From assembly GCF_947487915.1 (NCBI RefSeq), contig NZ_CANKYH010000009.1:186001-250000 (forward strand): a DNA stretch of 64,000 bases, in the 5' to 3' direction. This document shows positions 47,955 through 58,338 of the stretch, piece after piece. The notes below the pieces were generated by a model that did no database searches, had not been told where the DNA came from, and worked only from the letters and a program-made list of their open reading frames with translations. The translations under genes and the position numbers were made by a program. This DNA comes from an uncultured Serinicoccus sp. (lineage in GTDB: Bacteria > Actinomycetota > Actinomycetes > Actinomycetales > Dermatophilaceae). Every line of letters starts with the position of its first letter. Within the stretch, counting starts at the first letter, position 1.

Positions 47955-49919
47955 TCAGCCGGACGACTGCTCCGGTGCGGGGCGGGGGTCCGACTCGTCG
48001 TCGCGGTGCCGCGGGTGCGCCTGGTCGACACCGAGGTGCTGGTGCTGCGGCTGCTCCTCGTGGTTGCCGGCGTGCCGCTCCTCCACGGTCGCCAGCTTGC
48101 CGAGCGTGCGCGGCCGCAGCCGGTCGTCCGCCTGGCGCCGGAGGCGGCGCGGGTTGAGGCCGTGCTGGGCGTTGTACCCCTTGACGATCGCGGCCCGCAG
48201 CTCCCGGGCGGTGGCCGCGGGGTCGTCGGCGTCGTGGACGATCGTGTCCACCAGCCCCTGGGCCTTGAGGTCGAGCGCGGAGGCCTTCATGGTCTCCAGC
48301 GTCATGCCGACCTGCTCGACCGTGGGGTTGGCCACGCTGTAGAGGATCGAGGCCGTCGAACGCGGCTCGGACACGAAGCCCAGGGCGCTGTCGAGCATGA
48401 TCGTCTCCCGGCCGAAGGGCGTCGTCGCCAGACCGCCCCCGGAGCCCATGGCCCCCGAGATGACCGAGATCGTGGGGTAGGGGTGGGAGGCCGCCCGCTT
48501 GATGCTCTGCGCGATGGCGCGCGACTGACCCCGGCGCTCGGCCGCCATGGACGGCATGGCGCCGAGGGTGTCGGTGAAGAAGACGATGGGCAGCTCCCAG
48601 CGCTCGGCCGCCGCCATCATGCGCACGGCGTACTCGAAGTCCTCCGGGCTGGGGTTCGCCGGGCGCTTGCCGACGTACCCCCCGGAGATGCTGTAGGACG
48701 GCTGGTCTCCGATCACCATGAAAGACTGACCGCCCAGCGTGGCCAGCGCGGCGATGATGCTCGGGTAGGCCTTCTGGTCCTCGAACCGGACGTGGTTGTA
48801 GAACGGGACGGCGGCGTCGAAGACGTGCCGCAGGAAGTACTCCGTGTCGAGTCGGCCGGCGCCTGCGGCGATCTCGTTGTAGCGCGCCATGAGGGAGTCC
48901 CGCGTGCTGGCGCTGTCGCGGTCGCGGCGCTCCCGGGGGATCTCGACCGACTGCTCGACCTGCTGGTGGTCCCACAGCGCGGCGGAGAAGCCCTCCGGCC
49001 CGGCCGTCACCGTCCGGGAACCGTTCCCGTCGCTGGTCTCGTCAGGGTCGGCGACCTTCAGCCGGTGCGTGTGGCGCCCCGAGGTGAGGACCTGCCCGAT
49101 GAAGGCGATGAGCTCCCCGACATCCTTGACCAGAACATCCACGTTGCGGTCGAGGTAGTTGGCCTCCGCGCTCTGCAGCCCGCGCGGGACCTCCCGACCC
49201 TCGAAGGTCTCGATGACCCGGCGGCCGGCGAAGCCGTAGTCGGTGCCCTCCAGCGCCACGATGAGGTCGGCGACCGGCACGGCGCTGGCCGACATGCCAC
49301 CCCACACCTGGCCGGCCAGCACCGAGATGTAGGGGCGGTTCGTCGTGTGCTGGAACTTGTTGGCGGCGGCCGCCATGCGCTGCATCTGCACGAGGCCGAG
49401 GACGTTCTCGTGCTGCCGGACGCCGGAGGAGGCGCCCATGCTGATGAGGGGCAGGCCCTCGCGCTCGGCGAGCTCGGCGGCCTGCACGAACTTCTCCCCG
49501 GCCACCTCACCCAGGGAGCCGGCGAAGAAGGACCAGTCCACGACATACACGACGGCGCGCTCGCCACCGAAGTGGCCGATGCCGAAGCGGGCGGACTCGC
49601 TGGTGCCGGAGCGGGCCTCGGCGTTGCGCAGCTTGTCGGTGTAGCGCTCGATGGTGTCGCCGACGCGCCGCTGCAGGCCGATGAGGTCGTCGACGACCCG
49701 CAGGTGGCCGTACCGCTCCTGCAGGTTCACGGACTCCACGAACGTCTTGGCCGCCTGGGTGGGGTTGAGCCCGGGTCGCGACTCGTAGAGGCTGGCCACC
49801 GTGCGGGGGACGACCGGGCGACGGTCCAGCAGGTCCGGGGTGACCCCGCTGTCGCCGTAGACGTCGTCGACATCGACGTCGGAGTCCGCCGGGTCGGGGA
49901 TGTCGCGGGGGTCGGCCAT
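47955..49919 (-). CDS. Fused carboxyltransferase (AccD- and AccA-like halves)
   Basis: A 654-residue acyl-CoA carboxyltransferase in one chain. The first half (about residues 90-290) is AccD-like (GERAVVYVVDWSFFAGSLGEVAGEKF, PLISMGASSGVRQHEN, YGFAGRRVIETFEGREVPRG). The second half (about 360-590) is AccA-like (RFEDQKAYPSIIAALATLGGQSFMVIGDQ, FFTDTLGAMPSMAAERRGQS, SGAMGSGGGLATTPFGRETIML). The zinc ribbon of E. coli AccD is absent. The last 60 residues are rich in His, Asp, Glu and Gln (HEEQPQHQHLGV...). A biotinylated subunit would be needed; accA3 is a candidate. ATG 49919 is preceded by TAGCGT at leaderless spacing. Divergent from the AEC permease. Confidence 0.85.
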   Translation of the reverse strand: MADPRDIPDPADSDVDVDDVYGDSGVTPDLLDRRPVVPRTVASLYESRPGLNPTQAAKTFVESVNLQERYGHLRVVDDLIGLQRRVGDTIERYTDKLRNAEARSGTSESARFGIGHFGGERAVVYVVDWSFFAGSLGEVAGEKFVQAAELAEREGLPLISMGASSGVRQHENVLGLVQMQRMAAAANKFQHTTNRPYISVLAGQVWGGMSASAVPVADLIVALEGTDYGFAGRRVIETFEGREVPRGLQSAEANYLDRNVDVLVKDVGELIAFIGQVLTSGRHTHRLKVADPDETSDGNGSRTVTAGPEGFSAALWDHQQVEQSVEIPRERRDRDSASTRDSLMARYNEIAAGAGRLDTEYFLRHVFDAAVPFYNHVRFEDQKAYPSIIAALATLGGQSFMVIGDQPSYSISGGYVGKRPANPSPEDFEYAVRMMAAAERWELPIVFFTDTLGAMPSMAAERRGQSRAIAQSIKRAASHPYPTISVISGAMGSGGGLATTPFGRETIMLDSALGFVSEPRSTASILYSVANPTVEQVGMTLETMKASALDLKAQGLVDTIVHDADDPAATARELRAAIVKGYNAQHGLNPRRLRRQADDRLRPRTLGKLATVEERHAGNHEEQPQHQHLGVDQAHPRHRDDESDPRPAPEQSSG

Positions 49920-49927
49920 GGGGTGGA

Positions 49928-49933
49928 ACGCTA
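49928..49933 (-). promoter_or_regulatory. -10 element of the fused carboxyltransferase gene
   Basis: TAGCGT on the minus strand, 8 nt before ATG 49919. The AEC promoter (GATAAT, 49971-49976) faces the other way 38 bp away. Confidence 0.45.
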
Positions 49934-49970
49934 GCAGCAGGGCACCCGCCGACCCGACAGGACGGACGCT

Positions 49971-49976
49971 GATAAT
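49971..49976 (+). promoter_or_regulatory. -10 element of the AEC permease gene
   Basis: GATAAT ends 6 nt before GTG 49983; a rare AT-rich hexamer in this sequence and a strong leaderless candidate. Confidence 0.5.
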
Positions 49977-49982
49977 GGGCCC

Positions 49983-50903
49983 GTGCTGTCGGTGCTGGAG
50001 GGGTTCTCGCTCATCGCTGCGGTCATCGCCGTCGGGTGGCTGCTGGCGCAGGCCGGCATCTTCGGTCGCGACGAGCAACGGATGCTGGCGCGGTTGACGT
50101 TCTGGGTCGGCTCGCCTGCCCTGCTCTTCCTCATCGTGGCGCGCGCGGAGCTCGGCGTCATCTTCTCCGGGTTCCTCGTCGCCACCGTCGCCGCGACCGC
50201 CGCGTGCGCGGTGCTCTACCTGGTGCTGGCCCGCCGGCTGCTGCGCAGACGGTGGGCCGACGCGGTGGTGGGCGGCATGGCGGCCAGCATCGTCAACGCC
50301 AACAACCTCGGCATCCCCATCGCCATCTACGTGCTCGGTGACGCCTCCTGGGCGGCCCCCGTGCTGTTCATGCAGCTCCTCTTCCTGCAGCCGGGCTGGT
50401 TGGCCGCTCTCGACGCGACGCGGGCGGGGCACGTGTCGTGGGGCCGGGTGCTGCGCTCCCCGGTGACCAACCCGCTCACCATCGGGACGGTCCTGGGGCT
50501 GCTGGTCAACCTCTCCGGCTGGCAGCCCCCTGACCTGCTGCTGGCCCCGGTCGAGCTCGTGGCCGGGGTCGCGGTGCCCTGCATGCTCCTCGCCTTCGGC
50601 ATCTCGCTGCGGCTCTCCCCGCTGCCGGGCCGCGAGGGCGGTCTGGCCGAGCCGGCGGCCGTGGTGCTGGTGAAGCTGCTCGTCATGCCGGTGGTGGCCG
50701 GGCTGGTCGCCGGCCCCGTCCTCGGTCTGCAGGACGCGGAGGTGCTGGCGGCCGTCGTCATGGCGGCCCTGCCCACCGCGCAGAACGTCTACGTGCTCGC
50801 CCTGGCCTACGGCCACGGCGAGCGGATCGCGCGGGACGGCGTCTTCCTCACCACGGTCCTCTCGTTGCCGGTCATGCTCGTCGTCATGGCGGTGCTCGGG
50901 TGA
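49983..50903 (+). CDS. AEC (auxin efflux carrier) family permease
   Basis: A 306-residue membrane permease with about ten helices. The AEC hallmarks are the N-terminal LARLTFWVGSPALLFLIVARAEL and the central SIVNANNLGIPIAIYVLGD, with the conserved Asn pair followed by Gly-Ile-Pro. The C-terminal half has PTAQNVYVLALAYG. Bacterial members export small carboxylates such as malate or amino acids; the substrate here is unknown. Leaderless GTG start, divergent from the carboxyltransferase, followed by DUF3046 with a 14-bp gap. Confidence 0.88.
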   Translation: MLSVLEGFSLIAAVIAVGWLLAQAGIFGRDEQRMLARLTFWVGSPALLFLIVARAELGVIFSGFLVATVAATAACAVLYLVLARRLLRRRWADAVVGGMAASIVNANNLGIPIAIYVLGDASWAAPVLFMQLLFLQPGWLAALDATRAGHVSWGRVLRSPVTNPLTIGTVLGLLVNLSGWQPPDLLLAPVELVAGVAVPCMLLAFGISLRLSPLPGREGGLAEPAAVVLVKLLVMPVVAGLVAGPVLGLQDAEVLAAVVMAALPTAQNVYVLALAYGHGERIARDGVFLTTVLSLPVMLVVMAVLG

Positions 50904-50917
50904 CCTAACCTGGAGGT

Positions 50918-51145
50918 ATGCGGGTGAGCGAGTTCTGGGACCTCGTCGAGCAGGAGTTCGGCTCCGGCTACGGCGCCGTCGTCACGCGGACCCAGTCGCT
51001 CGGCAGCCTGGGTGGCCGCACGGCGGACGAGGCCCTCGAGCAGGGGGAGTCCGCTCGCGGGGTGTGGGAGGCCATCTGCTCCGACATGGACGTGCCCCCG
51101 GAGCACCACTACCTGCCGGACCCGCCCCAGGCCGAGGAGCAGTAG
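50918..51145 (+). CDS. DUF3046 family protein
   Basis: A 75-residue DUF3046 protein (MRVSEFWDLVEQEFGSGYG..., LGGRTADEALEQGESARGVWEAICSDMDVPPEHH). Small DUF3046 genes usually sit just upstream of recA in actinobacteria. Here recA is 5.3 kb further on, with a methyltransferase, asd-lysC and a NYN/LOTUS gene between. The ATG has both TAACCT (50906-50911) at leaderless spacing and GGAGG directly upstream, so it can be translated either way. Confidence 0.88.
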   Translation: MRVSEFWDLVEQEFGSGYGAVVTRTQSLGSLGGRTADEALEQGESARGVWEAICSDMDVPPEHHYLPDPPQAEEQ

Positions 51146-51240
51146 CCCTCGGGTCGTCCACCCGGCCCCGGCCTGACGTGTGCTGGCCGTGGGTCGCTCC
51201 CACCACCCGCAGCCACCCCGCCCTCGGGCATGATGCCTGC

Positions 51241-51891
51241 ATGTCGCAGCACGGGGAGGAGCTGACCAGGGCCGCCTACGACGCCGTGGCCGACCTCTAC
51301 GCCGACACGTTCACGGCCACCGAACCCGAGCAGCCGCTCGAGCTCGCGATGATCGACCACTTCGTGGCGCTGCTCGGCGACGGGCCCAGTGTGCTCGACG
51401 CCGGCTGCGGTGCCGGTCGGATGCTTCCCCAGCTGGCGGCGCGCGGTTGCCGGCCACGAGGGGTGGACCTGTCGCCGGAGATGGTGCGCAGGGCGCGGGC
51501 CGACCACCCTGCATACCCGTCCGCCCTCGGGAGCCTCAGCGACCTCGACTTCGCCGACGAGCTCTTCGACGGGGTCTTCTCCTGGTACTCGACCATCCAC
51601 ACCCCGGACGACCACCTGGACCGCGTGCTGTCACAGTTGGCGCGGGTGCTGCGCCCGGGGGGCCATGTCCTGCTGGCTTTCCAGGTCGGAGACGGTGTGC
51701 GCGACGTCGGCCGAGGCTTCACGGCCTACGGCCACCGGGTCACCCTGAACAGGTACCACCGCAGTGTCCCGGACGTCGCGTCCCGGCTCGAGAGGCAGGG
51801 TATGCCGGTGGTCGCCCGGCTGGAGCGCGGCCCCGTCGGGTCGGAGCTGGACCCCCAGGCGGTCGTCGTCGCCCAGCGGCCTGCGGTCTGA
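51241..51891 (+). CDS. Class I SAM-dependent methyltransferase
   Basis: A 216-residue methyltransferase. The SAM-binding motif I is VLDAGCGAGRMLPQLAARG (about residues 50-68), followed by GVDLSPEMVRRAR and a motif-IV region DELFDGVFSWYSTIHTPDD. A GHVLLAFQVGDG strand matches post-motif. The acceptor is unknown. CATGAT lies 6 nt before the ATG at 51241, consistent with a leaderless start; upstream in-frame codons overlap DUF3046 and are shadow. Confidence 0.85.
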   Translation: MSQHGEELTRAAYDAVADLYADTFTATEPEQPLELAMIDHFVALLGDGPSVLDAGCGAGRMLPQLAARGCRPRGVDLSPEMVRRARADHPAYPSALGSLSDLDFADELFDGVFSWYSTIHTPDDHLDRVLSQLARVLRPGGHVLLAFQVGDGVRDVGRGFTAYGHRVTLNRYHRSVPDVASRLERQGMPVVARLERGPVGSELDPQAVVVAQRPAV

Positions 51892-51895
51892 GGGT

Positions 51896-52132
51896 GTGCC
51901 TGCGCGCGGGTCAGGGACGGAGGACGACGTGGTGGGGTCCGGTCGGCAGGGCCGTGACCTCGATGTCCTGTATGCACGCCTGGCGGACGGCTCCGAGGTG
52001 CCGCTGACCGCGCCCGGCGACCAGCTGGACGAGCTGCTGGCCGACGCGCCGGTACGTCTGCGCGACACCGAGGTCCGCGGCGGCAGCAGGCTGCCGAGAT
52101 CCGCAGAGAGCTGCGCGACCCGACCGAGGGAT
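51896..52132 (+). pseudogene. Possible frameshifted remnant gene
   Basis: From GTG 51896 the frame reads protein-like sequence (RQGRDLDVLYARLADGSEVP, LTAPGDQLDELLADAP, VRLRDTEVRGG) with good codon use up to about 52080. There the composition becomes poor. The neighbouring frame continues with RQQAAEIRRELRDPTEG and a TAG at 52130. This looks like one gene split by a frameshift, with no recognisable family. The whole stretch 51892-52449 otherwise holds only unassigned sequence (52133-52289) and the 16-bp repeats that follow. Confidence 0.35.
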
Positions 52133-52289
52133 AGGCGGGGGAGTCGGGCGGACCACACCCGTCCCAGCGTTCACAGCCTGCGCCGATATGTCCGGGAGGC
52201 AGGGAAATAACCCGTGCAGATGAGCACATCTCCGCAGCGGGGTGCGCGTGAGCCTTGTGTGACGCACGGGGACGCGTGGCGCCCTCGCT

Positions 52290-52445
52290 GGGCCCGCTCG
52301 CCTCCGGGCCGGCTCGCCCTCAGGCCGGCTCGCCCTCGGGCCCGCTCGCCCTCGGGCCCGCTCGTTCTCAGGCCCGCTCGTTCTCAGGCCGGCTCGCCTC
52401 CGGGCCGGCTCGCCCGCTCGCCCTCGGGCCGGCTCGCCTCCGGCC
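52290..52445. repeat. 16-bp GC-rich tandem repeat downstream of asd
   Basis: About nine degenerate copies of a 16-bp unit, GGCCSGCTCGCCCTCG, fill the space right up to the asd stop codon (gene on the minus strand). Individual copies vary mainly at CCC/TTC and in the last base, and one copy carries an 8-bp internal duplication. Several copies contain GGCC palindromes. No open frame of sensible composition covers it. Confidence 0.8.
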
Positions 52446-52449
52446 AGTC

Positions 52450-54854
<2,405 letters not shown>

Positions 54855-54923
54855 GGGACTTCCTGTGCAGGGGTATGACGTGGCAGCCGGACGGCGGCGT
54901 CCTGACCGAAGGGTCGAGCGGCC

Positions 54924-54929
54924 AGTCTA
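54924..54929 (-). promoter_or_regulatory. -10 element of lysC-asd
   Basis: TAGACT on the minus strand, about 70 nt before the lysC ATG, so this operon probably has a normal leader with a ribosome-binding site. The 32-bp repeat array begins 60 bp further upstream. Confidence 0.4.
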
Positions 54930-54989
54930 GGCCGTCGGGCGCCCCGGCCTTGACGCAGGGGAATCCCGCACCCCCGCTCTCAGACCCGA

Positions 54990-55105
54990 CCGGGCGTCGC
55001 CGATGGTTGCTCTCACCCCGACCGGGCGTCGCGAATGGTTGTCCTCACCCGCACCGGGCGTCGCGGATGGTTGCTCTCACCCCGACCGGGCGTCGCGGAT
55101 GGTTG
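54990..55105. repeat. Array of four direct 32-bp repeats
   Basis: Four copies of CCGGGCGTCGCSRATGGTTG start at 54990, 55022, 55054 and 55086, exactly 32 bp apart, with nearly identical 12-bp spacers of the type CTCTCACCCCGA. The unit is the same family as the element at 9525-9697 but without inverted copies. The array fills the gap between the divergent lysC and NYN/LOTUS promoters, ending 17 bp before the NYN -10 hexamer. Confidence 0.92.
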
Positions 55106-55121
55106 CCGGGCGGGCGGGGCA

Positions 55122-55127
55122 TACCCT
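55122..55127 (+). promoter_or_regulatory. -10 element of the NYN/LOTUS gene
   Basis: TACCCT, 6 nt before ATG 55134, leaderless spacing. The last 32-bp repeat occupies the -35 side of this promoter. Confidence 0.55.
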
Positions 55128-55133
55128 CGGGAC

Positions 55134-56231
55134 ATGGATGACGAGGACCGGATCGCGCTGCTCATCGACTACGAGAACCTCGCGCTGGGCTCGCGCGACC
55201 ACCTGGGGGTGCCCTTCGACCTGCGGCCGGTGGCCGACGCGCTCGCGGAGCGGGGCAGGGTGGTGGCGCGGCGAGCCTACGCGGACTGGTCCTACTTCGA
55301 CGAGGACCGGCGCATGCTGACCCGCAACCACGTCGAGCTCATCGAGATGACCCAGCGCATGGGGGCCTCGCGCAAGAACGCCGCGGACATCAAGATGGCC
55401 GTCGACGCGATCGAGACCGCCTACGAGCGCGACTACATCACGACCTTCGCCATCTGCACCGGGGACAGCGACTTCACCCCGCTCGTGCACAAGCTGCGCG
55501 AGCTCAACAAGCGGGTCATCGGCTTCGGCGTCCGGGACTCGACGTCGACGATGCTGCCGCCGGCGTGCGACGAGTTCCTCTACTACGACGACCTCGACGG
55601 GGTGGTCCCGGCCGAGGCGGGGGCGCCACGGGGTGACACCTCCACGGGCCGTGGTCGGGGTCGCGGGCGCGGTGGCCAGGGGAAGGGCGCCTCGGCCCCG
55701 CCGGCCGAGCGGACCACGCCGGAGCCTGAGCCCGAGCACGAGGAGGCCGAGGAGGAGCCCGCCACGGACCTCGCCTCGCTGGTGGCCCAGACCGTCTCCG
55801 GGCTGCAGCGCAGCTCCGGGGGAGCGGTGACCGCCTCGGTCCTCAAGCGGACCCTGGTGCGCAAGGACTCGACGTTCTCCGAGGCGGCCTACGGCTTCCG
55901 CGCGTTCGGCGAGCTGCTCGACCACCTCGCCGGGCGCGGCATCATCGAGCTCAGCCCCGGCCCGGCCAAGGGCGACCCCGAGGTGACGCTGCCCGAGGAG
56001 GGCGGGCGGCAGGAGGCGTTCGCGCTGCTGCGGCAGACGGTGGCCGAGCTGGACGACGGATCGGGCGTGGAGCTGTCCGGGCTCAAGGACCACGTGCGGG
56101 CCCGTCGCGAGGGGTTCTCGGAGAAGCCGCTCGGCTACGGCTCGTTCCTGCAGTTCTGCAAGGGTGCGGCGGCGGCGGGGCTGGTGGAGCTCACCCGTCG
56201 CGGGACGGGGTATGTCGTCACGGTCGTCTGA
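55134..56231 (+). CDS. NYN domain ribonuclease-like protein with LOTUS (OST-HTH) domains
   Basis: A 365-residue protein. Residues 1 to about 155 form a NYN (PIN-like) nuclease domain with the acidic residues expected for metal binding: ALLIDYENLALG (Asp12), DIKMAVDAIETAYE and CTGDSDFTPLVHKL. A basic RGR-rich linker (TGRGRGRGRGGQGKG, about 164-178) and an acidic Glu stretch follow. Two LOTUS/OST-HTH-like winged helices come next (LVRKDSTFSEAAYGFRAFGELLDHL; KDHVRARREGFSEKPLGYGSFLQF). LOTUS domains bind RNA or nucleic-acid structures such as G-quadruplexes. Function in this organism is unknown. The ATG at 55134 is set by the -10 spacing. Confidence 0.88.
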   Translation: MDDEDRIALLIDYENLALGSRDHLGVPFDLRPVADALAERGRVVARRAYADWSYFDEDRRMLTRNHVELIEMTQRMGASRKNAADIKMAVDAIETAYERDYITTFAICTGDSDFTPLVHKLRELNKRVIGFGVRDSTSTMLPPACDEFLYYDDLDGVVPAEAGAPRGDTSTGRGRGRGRGGQGKGASAPPAERTTPEPEPEHEEAEEEPATDLASLVAQTVSGLQRSSGGAVTASVLKRTLVRKDSTFSEAAYGFRAFGELLDHLAGRGIIELSPGPAKGDPEVTLPEEGGRQEAFALLRQTVAELDDGSGVELSGLKDHVRARREGFSEKPLGYGSFLQFCKGAAAAGLVELTRRGTGYVVTVV

Positions 56232-56285
56232 GGATCGACCCCGGTGGGCGGGGGCGGCGACACGCGCGGCCCACGCTGCGTGATG

Positions 56286-56308
56286 TCGTACAGGCTTTCG
56301 ATTACGGT
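56286..56308 (+). promoter_or_regulatory. LexA-like SOS box and -10 of recA
   Basis: TCGTACAGGCTTTCGA (56286-56301) matches the actinobacterial SOS box TCGAACnnnnGTTCGA at all but two of its twelve fixed bases. It is followed at once by TACGGT (56303-56308), so LexA bound here would cover the promoter core. Transcription would start about 56315, roughly 165 nt before recA. Confidence 0.65.
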
Positions 56309-56314
56309 GTCCAC

Positions 56315-56395
56315 ATGGTGTCGCCGACCGGCACCGTCGTCCACAGATCGGTGGGTGGACGGCGAGGTATGTCGGGGGTGGCGCCTAGCGTCTGA
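56315..56395 (+). CDS. Leaderless 26-codon ORF upstream of recA
   Basis: The ATG at 56315 lies exactly 6 nt after the recA -10 hexamer, where transcription is predicted to begin, and opens a frame of 26 codons ([20 protein letters not shown]...) ending at TGA 56393. With leaderless translation common here, the recA message would start with this small ORF. No similarity to known peptides is apparent to me. Confidence 0.45.
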   Translation: MVSPTGTVVHRSVGGRRGMSGVAPSV

Positions 56396-56478
56396 CGCAG
56401 ACATCGGATCGCCCATCGGGGGAGGTCCGCGGGTCGGTCGAAGGTAGGCGCGCCCGCCACGAGACGAAGGAGCACCGC

Positions 56479-57573
56479 ATGGCACAGGCCAGCAAGACGA
56501 GCAGGACGACCGGGGTCGACACCGACCGGTTCAGGGCCCTCGACACGGTGATGGCGCAGATCGAGAAGCAGCACGGCAAGGGCTCGGTCATGCGTCTGGG
56601 GGACGAGGAGCGTCCGCCGATCCAGGTCATCCCGACCGGGGCCATCGCGCTGGACGTCGCGCTCGGTGTGGGCGGGCTGCCTCGTGGCCGTGTCGTGGAG
56701 ATCTACGGCCCGGAGAGCAGCGGCAAGACCACGGTCGCCCTGCACGCCGTGGCCAATGCACAGAAGGGCGGCGGCATCGCGGCGTTCATCGACGCCGAGC
56801 ACGCCCTCGACCCGGAGTACGCCAAGAAGCTCGGTGTCGACACCGACGCCCTCCTGGTCTCCCAGCCGGACACCGGTGAGCAGGCGCTGGAGATCGCCGA
56901 CATGCTGATCCGCTCCGGCGCCCTCGACATCATCGTCATCGACTCGGTGGCGGCCCTGGTGCCGCGCGCGGAGATCGAGGGCGAGATGGGGGACAGCCAC
57001 GTGGGTCTGCAGGCGCGGCTCATGAGCCAGGCCCTGCGCAAGATCACCGGGGCCCTGAGCACCACCGGGACCACGGCCATCTTCATCAACCAGCTGCGCG
57101 AGAAGATCGGCGTGATGTTCGGCTCCCCGGAGACGACGACCGGCGGCAAGGCGCTGAAGTTCTACGCCTCGGTGCGCATCGACGTGCGACGCATCGAGAC
57201 GCTCAAGGACGGCACCGACGCGGTCGGCAACCGCACCCGGGCCAAGATCGTCAAGAACAAGGTGTCCCCGCCGTTCAAGCAGGCCGAGTTCGACATCCTC
57301 TACGGCCAGGGCATCTCGCGCGAGGGCGGTCTCATCGACATGGGCGTCGAGCACGGCTTCGTCCGCAAGTCCGGCGCCTGGTACACCTACGAGGGCGAGC
57401 AGATGGGGCAGGGCAAGGAGAACGCCCGCCAGTTCCTCAAGGACAACCCGGACATCGCCGACACCATCGACCGCAACATCAAGACCAAGCTCGGCATCGG
57501 TGCCGCCCCGGCCACCGAGGACCTCCCGGACGGCGTGGACCCGGTCACCGGTGAGGTCTCGGTCGACTTCTGA
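56479..57573 (+). CDS. recA: Recombinase RecA
   Basis: A 364-residue RecA, the strand-exchange ATPase and LexA co-protease. Walker A is [15 protein letters not shown] (about residue 75), Walker B is [12 protein letters not shown], and L2/ATP-cap segments [30 protein letters not shown] are intact. There is no intein. AAGGAG precedes the ATG by 7 nt. Regulation is probably SOS-dependent through the box at 56286, with a long leader carrying a small ORF. The stop overlaps the recX start (TGATG). Confidence 0.97.
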   Translation: MAQASKTSRTTGVDTDRFRALDTVMAQIEKQHGKGSVMRLGDEERPPIQVIPTGAIALDVALGVGGLPRGRVVEIYGPESSGKTTVALHAVANAQKGGGIAAFIDAEHALDPEYAKKLGVDTDALLVSQPDTGEQALEIADMLIRSGALDIIVIDSVAALVPRAEIEGEMGDSHVGLQARLMSQALRKITGALSTTGTTAIFINQLREKIGVMFGSPETTTGGKALKFYASVRIDVRRIETLKDGTDAVGNRTRAKIVKNKVSPPFKQAEFDILYGQGISREGGLIDMGVEHGFVRKSGAWYTYEGEQMGQGKENARQFLKDNPDIADTIDRNIKTKLGIGAAPATEDLPDGVDPVTGEVSVDF

Positions 57574-58202
57574 TGCCCGGCGCAGACCGGCTGTCCGAGG
57601 CACGGGCGGCGCTGGCGGCGGCCGAGGACGCCGCCAGCGCCTACGGGCTCGGGTCGGCCGACCCCGGTCGGTCCGGTCGGGAGAGGTCGTCGGACGGGCC
57701 GGGTGCGTCCTCGGCCGAGCCGGACCCCCACGCCGTCGCCCGCAAGATCGTCCTGCGTCAGCTCGCCATGGGCCCGCGCACCCGCCGTCAGCTCGAGGAC
57801 AAGCTGCGCGACCGCGACTGCGACCCGCAGGTGGCTGCCCGCGTGCTGGACCGGATGAGCGACGTCGGCCTCGTCGACGACGAGGCCTACGCGGAGATGT
57901 ATGTCCGGTCCAAGCAGGAGACCAAGGGACTGGCGGCCACCGCGCTGCGCCAGGAGCTGCGGCAGAAGGGCGTCGCGGCCGAGCTGGTGGACGCCACCTT
58001 GCAGGACATCGACCCCGAGCAGGAGAAGGAGCAGGCGAGAGCCCTGGTGGCGCGCCGGCTGCGGTCCATGCGGGGGCTCGACCGCGAGGTCCAGACCCGT
58101 CGGCTGGCCGCCTTCCTCGCCCGCAAGGGCTATGGCGCCGGCGTGTCCTACCAGGTCGTCCGGGAGGCGCTGGACGACCTGCCCGAGCACGGGAAGGACT
58201 GA
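57573..58202 (+). CDS. recX: Regulatory protein RecX
   Basis: A 209-residue RecX, which binds RecA filaments and restrains them. After a low-complexity N-terminus of about 50 residues come the tandem three-helix RecX repeats (RKIVLRQLAMGPRTRRQLEDKL, ...VLDRMSDVGLVDDEAYAEMYV, ...LRQELRQKGVAAELVDATL and AAFLARKGYGAGVSYQVVREAL). Its start overlaps the recA stop, the normal recA-recX coupling. Confidence 0.92.
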   Translation: MPGADRLSEARAALAAAEDAASAYGLGSADPGRSGRERSSDGPGASSAEPDPHAVARKIVLRQLAMGPRTRRQLEDKLRDRDCDPQVAARVLDRMSDVGLVDDEAYAEMYVRSKQETKGLAATALRQELRQKGVAAELVDATLQDIDPEQEKEQARALVARRLRSMRGLDREVQTRRLAAFLARKGYGAGVSYQVVREALDDLPEHGKD

Positions 58203-58338
58203 GCTCCCGAGCGCGGCGCGAGGTGAACCGCCCCCGGGTACGGCAGGTCAGGCGCTGAGCTCTGCGAGCACGTCGTCGGGCGGGTCTTCCGGCACGGCAG
58301 GGGCTGAGTGCCACCGGGGGCCGCAGGTCACCAGGCGG

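Noticed and set aside
54990..55133. An N-terminal extension of the NYN/LOTUS protein through the repeats (GRRGWL-type repeats in translation)
   Set aside because: It is the translation of the DNA repeat itself; a leaderless promoter and the conserved start of the NYN domain place the start at 55134.
58248..58331. 27-codon minus-strand ORF between recX and DUF5709
   Set aside because: Short, no ribosome-binding site and no recognisable family; possibly the tail of a lost gene but not enough to call.
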